A stretch of DNA of 64,000 nucleotides from Elmis aenea (Eukaryota; Arthropoda; Insecta; Coleoptera; Elmidae), in NCBI GenBank assembly GCA_947652605.1, contig OX393577.1, positions 63,636,108-63,700,107 of the forward strand, given 5' to 3'. Under the pieces are notes generated by a model. It saw only the letters and a list, made by a program, of their open reading frames with translations, ran no database searches and had not been told where the DNA came from. Position 1 is the stretch's first letter. Every line of letters starts with the position of its first letter. Shown here in pieces: positions 56,920 through 64,000 of the stretch. Made by a program: the position numbers and the translations under genes.

Positions 56920-57850
56920 GAAATGTCGGTAAATTTTGATCAGTGTCGATAAAACACGATGGAGCAGAGTCAACATCAAATTTTGTGTTAAATCGGGCCA
57001 AACAGCCTCCGAAACGTACTAAATGATTTTTGGGAGTGAGGTCAATCGACGTGCTATGGTTTTTAAGTTGTTTGCTTAATTTTGCGACGGCAGAGGAGAC
57101 TTGAAAGACGACCAACATTCGCTTCGGCCAGAAACTACTGTGGAAAATATCAAAAAAGTGCGCGAAAAACATAATTAATTCGTTCCACACACGTGTGTTC
57201 CGCTCGCGTTGCAGACTGCTGTAGGATTGACCCCCTCTTCAGCCGTTAGTGGTATAAGGATAGTGGATAAGGACAGTCAAGGATGGGCAAGGATGGGTGG
57301 AAGTGCTGCCACAGCATTTGCCGTAATTGTGGAGGAAACCCCCTGAAACCTGCACAATGACGGTCGGCCCTGGGATTCGAACCCATGTCCTCCTGATTGC
57401 AAGTTAGGTTGTTAACACAACTAGCCACCGAGCTCCGTAATTCGTTTCAGAGTGCCAAACAGTAAACGGAGATTATTATTTGAGTTCTGCAGTGTTTCGT
57501 GGTAAAGGTTCATCAGGTTCGTCGTCAGTACCTCGAGCAAGTAACCGGTCGTTACTACACGATAACGCAGCGTCACACAAGTCCAAACTCATTCGCGATT
57601 TATTGGCCAAAAAGGGCAATGTAGTCCTCGATTTGTTTGTTTCCGACTAATGGGTACACCCAAAAAAACTTATGTAGAAAGGATACCGTTTAGATACGAT
57701 TGTGGGTATACAATTTTGAAAGCGATTCGAAAGGGGAATACCAAAAATGTTAAAAAAAAATTATGACTTTTAATCGTTGTATCGAAGCAGAAGGATTGTA
57801 TTTTCAATAAAAAAACTGAGTAAAACTGTTTTGTTTCCACTTTTTGTTTT
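56920..57850 (+). pseudogene. mariner transposase remnant split by a SINE
   Basis: On the plus strand the N-terminal part (56955-57180) reads EQSQHQILC, EVRSIDVLWF, TLEDDQHSLRPETTVEN and IKKVRE. This follows the mariner order of helix-turn-helix and the W-x-x-x-F-x-x-G...D-D-x-R-x-G-R-P linker, with decay. After the SINE (57185-57437) come RSLLHDNAASHKSKLIRDLL and AKKGNVVLD, the block with the second catalytic Asp (H-D-N-A), then a C-terminus ending CIEAEGLYFQ near 57808. Most of the core between linker and H-D-N-A is gone. Several stops and shifts. No terminal repeats were found. Confidence 0.8.
57185..57437 (-). mobile_element. tRNA-derived SINE, 253 bp, with a 9-bp target duplication
   Basis: On the minus strand the head starts GGAGCTCGGTGGCTAGTTGT, with an A-box-like GGTGGCTAGTTGTG (57415-57428) and a perfect B box GGTTCGAATCCC (57372-57384), as in a Pol III promoter. 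The body continues with TTTCCTCCACAATTACGGC and a run of CATCCTTG-like words. TAATTCGTT flanks both sides (57176-57184 and 57438-57446). The 60-codon minus-strand frame at 57246-57428 is a SINE artefact. Confidence 0.85.
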
Positions 57851-58909
57851 TTGGCCTATTTCAGTCTTCAAAATTTCGGGACAGAAGGTGTAATTATACT
57901 GATGAAGGGTAGCCATACAGAACATATTGCAACAGACACATTTTGTTTTGTACAGATTTTTGGAAAACAGCAATTTCTCGTTACTATTTACTATTTAAAT
58001 GTTTTGAACTACATATTATTTTCGTTTGGTAGAGTTGCCAAATGCGTACCAGTCACCTGAATTGTACCTCATTAATTTCTTTCTTGTTACTGAATAAATG
58101 CGTCATTTAAAGGTAAACAAATTATAAACAAATGAGCAATGCGAAATACCGATAAAAAAATCAACAGATTACATTCTATTTTGTACGCGCTACAAACATT
58201 TTTAACAATAATTCTTTATGATCGATTTCTTTTTTCGCCAGTTTATTTCACTAATAATAACCTAACAATGCAGTTTTATTATAAACCTACTTGTGTTTAT
58301 ACGATTAGACTTATTATTGAAGGTATTTTACAATCATTTAATGTAATTAATACACTAATTATAAGCGTTAAATCGAAATTTATCAGGTTCTAAATGGTAC
58401 AATCACAGTTTATAGTAAATGTGGTAACTTATTGTTTTAAAACCTAGCTAATGTAGCATTGCTATCATAGAGTAAAAATATAATAAGCGTGAAGGCCCCT
58501 AGGATCCAGGAACCTGTTCGGTAGTATAAGCTAAAAAATTATAATTATTTATACATTAAACAATATTTAATATGCACTATTAGGAAAGCATGAATAAATC
58601 ACTATAAAGTGACTCAGAAAGTGAAAAAGTAAAACTTAAAATCTTGAACTGGTTTGCGAAACGCTAGAGGTTTGGAAATAGCTGACAATTATTTTTTTTT
58701 AATTAACCCGTATAGGTTGAAATGGGATTTGTCAAACTCCGGGAAACTCGAGAATTGCATTTTAGAACGACTATTGGCGATCGATGTCTGATCCTTCGGC
58801 CAGATTTGAGTCATATCCGCTACAATTCTGAAGTATACATTTTTTGAAAAAGTTATGTACTCGAGTTTTGATTTTTGTTCAATTTGGGGCTTACCGGTAA
58901 ATTTTGACC
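57851..58909. other. no gene recognised
   Basis: Frames at 57851-58060 and 58139-58393 show no domain. No terminus seen. Confidence 0.4.
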
Positions 58910-59185
58910 ACATCAGGGTTAGGAAAACGGCAGAAAAATAAACGAATCTTGGAGTCGGTATTATTTAAAATCGACTCCCAATTTCGACTTCCGACTCTTT
59001 TTATTTTTGCACTACCCTGGAAAAAATCGGTTAAAACCGATATTTTACATTATCAATTTCGTTACCGTTCTTTAAAAAAAATCTGCTGATAACGTTATTT
59101 GGTTTTCGTTCTATTCTCATCCTTGTTAAATACCGAATCAAAGAGTAGAGAGTCGATGGTTTTTCCGACTCCTCATCCCTGGACC
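58910..59185. repeat. GAGTCGG-rich repeat, possibly a hAT-type MITE
   Basis: GGAGTCGG, CGACTCCC, CGACTTCCGACTC and TTCCGACTCCTC alternate in orientation, with CAGGGTTAGG at 58914 and CCCTGG at 59017 and 59177. These CAGGG/CCCTG ends suggest hAT-type termini, but which ends pair is unclear. Confidence 0.4.
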
Positions 59186-59535
59186 AAAATTAACCTTCTT
59201 AGCAGGCACGTGCAACCTTTTAAGACCAATTGCAAATTTTATGAAATCGTAACGGGCCGCACCATTTTCTAGTGGATATGGAGATTCTTCCAAGTGTGAA
59301 GGGTCCGGAGTAATTTTGAAACTGATTTTGTTTTCGCGCATACATTTTCAATATAAGCAACGCAGTGACATAGAAAGAATTCCCTACAAACTTCGGTTTT
59401 AAATTTGTTAGTCACGAGCGTAGTTAAATCGAAGCCTTTTCCTAATTTTTTATTTTTCAAAAAAGTGCCTGTAGAACGTCAAAATTATTTTTGTTTATTT
59501 TCATGACCAAGTGAGATAGTCATAAAACGAAAAAT

Positions 59536-59556
59536 CGAGTTATCGGCGATAACTCG
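59536..59556. repeat. 21-base near-perfect palindrome
   Basis: CGAGTTATC and GATAACTCG (59536-59544 and 59548-59556) are exact inverses around a 3-base centre. Too short to assign; it could be a protein-binding site or the remains of an element end. Confidence 0.5.
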
Positions 59557-59809
59557 AAAACAAAAGACGATAAACAATTTTACTTTTCACCATTCACTTT
59601 TTCTCGAAAAAAGAGATCGAGGAAGCGGCGTCCGTTGTTCCATAACTCTTATAGTTACCGAGCAGTGGCGTGCGGTGACTTTTCAACCAGGGGATGCTGT
59701 CCAAAAAAACGAACAATTTATTTTTTTTTAATTAATTTTATTCTACGATCTTTTTTACAAAATTCGTCTATAGCAACATCATACAATCTTTTTTAATTTT
59801 TCATATTTA

Positions 59810-60170
59810 GCAATAATTTTTTTCCAATTGATATTAAAGCGAGAGCAGACAGTCTATCGTCATTTTGGCTGCTTCTGGTGAATGTTTTTATTCTTTTCAT
59901 TGTTGAAAACGATCGTTCAGCCGATGCGCTCGTGGAAGGTATAGTGCAAATTAATGTATTAATTTAAATACTTCTGTCAAAACATCTTTTAACTCATCTT
60001 TCACAATTAATTCTTTTATGCAATTTATAGATTTTAAATGAAAGTCGGGAGTCGAGTACACGTAAACTAATTGACTTTTTAACTTCATAAAATCAAAGTA
60101 TTTTCCATAAGTTGGCTGAAGTGATTGTAATAGAAAATCCGGAAAATTCTTTTCATATTCTTTAATATTT
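59810..60170 (-). pseudogene. hAT transposase C-terminus (hATC dimerisation domain)
   Basis: Minus strand from 60170: NIKEYEKNFPDFLLQSL, PTYGKYFDFMKLKSQLVYV, then INCIKELIVKDELKDVLTEV. After a one-base shift near 59965 it reads SASAERSFSTMKRIKTFTRS and RLSALALISI. S-A-S-A-E-R-S-F-S-x-M-K-R-I-K and the later R-L-S/N-x-L-A-L/M block are the core of the hATC domain, as in zinc-finger MYM-type 1-like hAT transposases. About 130 residues remain of a usual 600 or more. It sits between the termini of the 59663 element and in the orientation expected. Confidence 0.85.
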
Positions 60171-60444
60171 CAATCAAAAATTGCTATTATTATTAACTAC
60201 AGTTTCATCCATATTATGGGTCGTATTAAATAATAAGCAAAATTATAAGTAGCGAAACAGTGCACTAAAAATAGAGTTAAGCTTATTTAAATAGAAGAAG
60301 CTTGATTTAAAGAAAGTAAACAAAAATCAATTTACAACGGAAATGATTATTTTTGCAGCGTGCGGTAATAACAATGGAGTGCGGCTGCCCTATCATATTA
60401 ACACAGAGGAACCATGAGAGTAATCGCTTCCCGTAGCTGTTAAA

Positions 60445-60860
60445 GGCCGCATTCCACTCAAGCACCGTGCACATCGGTACATGTACTGCCAGTGTTCCAT
60501 CAATCTGTGCACATGCACGGCGGTACGACAACTACTCCTAAAGTGTACTTAAAAATTATGCCGGGCACTTGTAGAACTGAACTAACATAACCTCAAATTT
60601 TCATGTGATTGACAGTGGTGTGAGAAAAATGGATGACACTTGCACGGTAATGTCCTAAAATCCTAAAAATATAATATAATAATCAATGTTTCAACTGCAA
60701 AATAGTTCACTGCAATCATAAACTGAAAATTTTGAGGTTAAGTATAAATACGTAAACGTTACACATGCACTTTGCTACACCGACCGTTCCATTCATTGTG
60801 TACCGTACACATACAATAAGTGTACCGTGCACTTGCACGGTGCTTGAGTGGAATGCGGCC
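60445..60860. mobile_element. 416-bp MITE with 27-bp perfect terminal repeats, nested in the hAT
   Basis: GGCCGCATTCCACTCAAGCA, going on to CCGTGCA (60445-60471), is exactly inverted at 60834-60860. The interior carries further GTGCAC/GTACCG words in both orientations. AAA lies next to both ends, which may be a 3-bp duplication of PIF/Harbinger type, but this is weak because the flanks are A-rich. Non-coding; the frames at 60716-60980 are chance. The perfect repeats suggest recent activity. Confidence 0.85.
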
Positions 60861-61338
60861 AAAGTAAGCCACAACACGGGCAATAGGCTATGGACTGCAT
60901 CGCAGTACGCATGCGCCCAGAACGCAAATTTTGTATCCATAATCAGCATAGCTTCCCTCAGTCGGGCTCACAATCGTTAGTGCTGTGCATCGCACGCATT
61001 TCGTCAGCCGCTCGCTGGATGTAGATTATATAACGCAAATTTTCGAGCAAGCAAAACATCGTATATAATAAATAAAATTACAACGTAACAAAAAATAAAA
61101 TCAAAGCGAAATAAAGCTACACGAAATTCAAATATGATACGGAAAAAAATATTCTTGACGTGAATTTTAGGGGATGCGCCGCATCCAACGCATCCATGGA
61201 CCGCACGCCGCTGTTACCGAGATTCCCTATTAAAACATCGAAATTTGCCCACCCTGGACAACTACTGGGCCGCGGGCCGCATAAAAACGTCAAGAGGGGC
61301 TGCATGCGGCCTTCGGTCCGCAGGTTGCACAGACCCAG

Positions 61339-62229
61339 TGTATGCTTTTTCGCTTTGACTCAAATTCGAACATGAAACAATATACACTTTTTTTAGAATT
61401 TATTGTTTAACAATGTTTAAACTAAAAATGCTTATAACCTACATTAACAGTTGAATATTTGAAAAGATATTTCGGTTATTTTATTAACACAACAACAAAA
61501 AAGTAAGTTTCAACGTCAACTGTGAAACATTGTCGACAGAAATGTAACAACTAACACGACGCAGTAAAAAGCATGAAACGTGCACCTGGTGATAATGAAA
61601 ACATATCAATAAATCGTTCTGACACGATCATTCGCAGAACCATAATTAAATACGATACAGGCGACTTACTCGGCTAATAACATAATCAACACATCGGCCG
61701 TCTCCATAAACAAAAATAACTCACGTTCCGCGATCTGATCGGCGCAAAACGGGGTGGAAAGATACACGAGCGAGAACGAATTACTTATTTGGATTTGTAA
61801 TAAAACGCACTCAGTTAAACAAACAGCAACAGAAACGAAATAGCTGTATATGTGACTGAACCAACAATGGAATCGCGCGCATTTATTATTTATGGACGTA
61901 TTTTTAATGCGACACGACCATCAGTTACACGATGACAACAAATGCATTACCGTCTAAAAATACGTGTACGGATGATAGATTAGCTATTAATTATAAATGT
62001 GTAACCAGATAATAAATTATTTTAATTGCCTTGTTTCGCGTAGGTGCTACAATATAATCTTATTTTATTTTTCCATATTTCATGTTCGAAAAAAACTCGA
62101 AGTAAACAAATTTTCCAAAGATTTACTCACGTGATATTCAAACAGCAATTGGTGAGGTGTTTTTTTTTTTGTCACATAACTGTTGAGATAAAGTTAGGCA
62201 AGTCGCAACTTTAAATGCATAATCTAGGG
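61339..62229. other. no gene recognised
   Basis: 61660-61780 is GC-richer (CGATCTGATCGGCGCAAAAC) and free of transposon motifs; it could be a conserved non-coding patch. No frame with a domain. Confidence 0.35.
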
Positions 62230-62290
62230 CAGCGGTTTCCAAACTTTTATGGTTGCGCACCCTTACTTAGCTGTAGCGATTCTTAATTTT
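62230..62290 (+). mobile_element. hAT-like terminal fragment
   Basis: CAGCGGTTTCCAAACTTTTA then GGTTGCGCACCC is a common hAT left end. No right partner was found up to 63.5 kb. Confidence 0.5.
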
Positions 62291-63499
62291 CATGGGGTTA
62301 GATAAACCCCACCTTAACATTTACGGGTTAAATTTTAGTATAGTCTGCTTTTCCTGAAAACTTGCAACCAAGCGCTTTGTAGAAATTCACTACGAATCCA
62401 TTTCTAGCATTCCCAGCATTTTCACTTTTTCTCCTTAAAAAAAGCTCAATTTGCGGTTATTTACGGTTTAAACTATAGCGTATACCGTTGAAGTGAATCC
62501 TTCCCACCACAAGAAAACCCATTAAACTTTTTCAATAGATTGAAAGAAAATTTCCTATTATCTCAAAGATATATTTCTACCGCATCCTGCAATATCAGAA
62601 ATAGTTTTCGTTGTAGCAGGAATCGCTTTTATTTGTCAAGTGTTCGGTGTCACGATCCAAACAAAGTTTTGCACGATGGTGTTTGATTGTTTCAGCTCGT
62701 TAAATAAACAAATGAAACAAATTTACGTGACAGGTGAATATTTCCATGCGGTGCTCATCTAGGACTGCAATTAACAAACCGTGGCGAATCACAGAGCCAC
62801 GTTGTGACAAACGAGCTATTAACACTAATGCCCTGACAACTGGAAATACATGAACTTTTGTTAGGCAATTACGTTAGACAATTGTTTACACTGAATATAG
62901 GGCATAGTTTGTGAGCTCTTTAAAATTATATTGCGTTTTTTTGCACACGTTTTGATATATTTTCAAGTTTAACACAAATTTTATTATCTTGATTGTTTTT
63001 GTTGAAGTGGTGTGCAGTTCTATACATTAAACTGTTTGAATAAGGGTTCATAAAATAAACATTCACAACTTTTCACGTTGTTTCTTTGTAACCCATGCCA
63101 ATTTTTTATTATTTTCCTGGTTTTACATTTGACTGGGGACTTTTTTAATCAGCGTTTTTTTGTGTACTGCCATGAATTTGTTATGTCAACTCGGAAAAAA
63201 AAATAGTCACAATTTCTTACTTTATATTGTAGCAAAATTTTAGTTGTTAATTAGCAAAGTTGTTGCACTTTAAGTTTGCAAAACTTACTAGTTTTCGCGA
63301 TACTGTGTTCGTTTGGGTGCATGTATAATTTTAGTATGTTGATGTTCATGTAATAGATAATGTACACTGGTAATAACACGAGTTTTTAATATTTCCGCTA
63401 CAATATTTTATGAATTATATTGCTTTTTCTAAAGAAGAAGGCATTTTTAGCACTAAGTTAAAAATTCTACACATTGTACCATTTCTTACCAACCAAATA
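62291..63499. other. no recognisable feature
   Basis: AT-rich; no domain-bearing frame. Confidence 0.45.
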
Positions 63500-63744
63500 C
63501 AAGTGTCCCAACAATTAAACTTTGGCAGGTATTGAAGAACAATATATACTAATAAACGATGTACAGAATATGTATGGAAACATGACCAGTCCAGTAAAAT
63601 CGGGACTAAAAGTATCACAGACAATAAAAGCCACGAAAGGTTGAGCCAGGGCTGCACCTACATTGTTTAAGATCTATTTAGGAGTCTTGAAAAATTGTAA
63701 GAAAAAGTGCAAACCTATGGGTGTAGCTATGGGAGCAAAAAGGA
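63500..63744 (+). pseudogene. non-LTR RT fragment (motif B region)
   Basis: The plus strand reads DVQNMYGNMTSPVKSGLKVS, then TKGLSQGCT (motif B) and, after a shift, TLFKIYLGVLKNCKKKC and KPMGVAMGAK. It is the counterpart of the 54662 fragment. The reading ends where the fold-back terminus TATACAGGGTG begins at 63745, so that element inserted here. The catalytic box lies beyond the insertion and outside the window. Confidence 0.75.
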
Positions 63745-63942
63745 TATACAGGGTGTTTCTTAAACATTGCGTAAAAAACTTGGGAGATGATTCCTTATCG
63801 AAAATTAAGGGGGGTCTTTTATATAAAATGTTTTCCTTAAACGTCTCCTTTCCGAGTTACACCCCCCTAAAAGGGAGCGGTAAAATCAGGTTTTTATTTA
63901 ATTTTTCAAATTTGGATAAATGTAGGAGAATGATATTTGGTA
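63745..63942. mobile_element. fold-back element, left arm, cut by the pogo-like insertion
   Basis: TATACAGGGTGTTTCTTAAA, TCCTTATCGAAAATTAAGG, GAGTTACACCCCCCTAAAAG and TGTAGGAGAATGATATTTGG match the arms of the 22885 element in order. After TTTGGTA the match stops at the GGGTAAGTCC terminus. The 98-codon frame at 63663-63959 runs across both junctions and is not a gene. Confidence 0.85.
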
Positions 63943-64000
63943 GGGTAAGTCCAGGATAGATGATGCCCCACCGGCGAAGATGCCCCATCAAAATAATTTC
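63943..64000. mobile_element. pogo-like element, left terminus, runs off the window
   Basis: GGGTAAGTCCAGGATAGATG then GCCCCACC matches the end of the 10192 element, and TA precedes it at 63941-63942. Only 58 bases are in view. Confidence 0.8.

Larger units (their letters stand above)
59663..61213 (-). mobile_element. hAT element, 1,551 bp, internally deleted, with a perfect 8-bp duplication
   Basis: The left end CAGTGGCGTGCGGTGA and the inverted right end CAGCGGCGTGCGGTCC share 13 of 16 bases, and GGGGATGC follows near both ends (about 59692 and 61170). TTACCGAG occurs immediately outside both (59655-59662 and 61214-61221). That 8-bp duplication is the rule for hAT. The interior keeps a transposase C-terminus on the minus strand and contains a 416-bp MITE (60445-60860). 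The missing N-terminus makes it non-autonomous. Confidence 0.9.
59201..61338. mobile_element. possible older hAT element surrounding the 59663 element
   Basis: The left part GCAGGCACGTGCAACCTTTT with GGGCCGCACC (59254), and the right part GGGCCGCGGGCCGC (61268) with CCGCAGGTTGCACAGACCC (61318), look like opposite ends of one element of the 'GTGCAACCT...GGCCGC' hAT type. Both lie outside the well-defined 59663-61213 element. Minus-strand frames at 59138-59460 (YIENVCAKTKSVSKLLR, GAARYDFIKFAIGLKRL) may be its coding relic. Termini are degenerate and no target duplication is proven. Confidence 0.3.

Noticed and set aside
57246..57428. 60-codon minus-strand frame with CNQEDMGSNPRA
   Set aside because: It is the translated head of the tRNA-derived SINE (B box GGTTCGAATCC).
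57360..57437. Functional tRNA gene on the minus strand
   Set aside because: A and B boxes are present, but the acceptor stem cannot close and the body runs on as a SINE with its own target duplication.
63663..63959. 98-codon plus-strand frame as a gene
   Set aside because: It crosses RT, fold-back and pogo-like junctions. The frame is open by chance.

Overview
The window looks like non-coding DNA from an AT-rich insect genome, possibly a beetle. That taxon is an inference from repeat style only: short DNA elements ending in TATACAGGGTG, TA-flanked pogo-like elements, BED-finger hAT elements and a tRNA-headed SINE. I find no complete host gene, no rRNA, no functional tRNA and no CRISPR array. 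The open frames are short and most reflect chance in AT-rich DNA. Every frame I could assign belongs to a mobile element, with two weak exceptions. At 40.6 kb there is a candidate signal-peptide exon that runs into a GTAAGT donor. At 36.8 kb there is a 61-bp block bounded by good splice sites. The simplest reading is a long intron or intergenic span around an unseen gene.

Layout. 0-9 kb: a GGGGCCC-rich repeat fragment, a 150-bp tandem duplication with hairpins, a 136-bp piggyBac-type MITE in TTAA, a dispersed repeat, a 16-bp minisatellite, and a jockey-like reverse transcriptase (minus strand) split by a 629-bp insert. 9-20 kb: a mariner remnant, a 1,285-bp pogo-like element carrying only the transposase C-terminus with a PHD-like finger, and minus-strand non-LTR retrotransposon (RT) fragments. 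20-31 kb: mostly empty, with a 973-bp fold-back element and one plus-strand RT fragment. 31.8-34.4 kb: a hAT element with a BED-finger transposase broken only by frameshifts, inserted in an RT fragment. 34.8-36.7 kb: a 1.9-kb palindrome with a mariner-type transposase tail in its loop. 38.7-45.5 kb: four RT fragments around the candidate exon. 45.8-47.0 kb: a second TA-flanked element. 49-57 kb: palindromic-family fragments, a Harbinger-type MITE, another fold-back, an RT fragment, and a mariner split by a SINE. 59-61.3 kb: a deleted hAT with a perfect 8-bp target duplication, a 416-bp MITE inside it, and perhaps an older hAT outside it. 63.5-64 kb: RT, then a fold-back arm, then a pogo-like terminus, three levels of nesting cut by the window edge.

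The genes do not form a pathway. The biology is the nesting order and the palindromes. The strongest candidate for something new is the TATACAGGGTG-ended fold-back family at 22.9 and 34.8 kb, with fragments at 49.3, 51.3 and 63.7 kb. Its long arms carry further copies of the terminal motif in alternating orientation, and one copy keeps a piece of mariner-type transposase.
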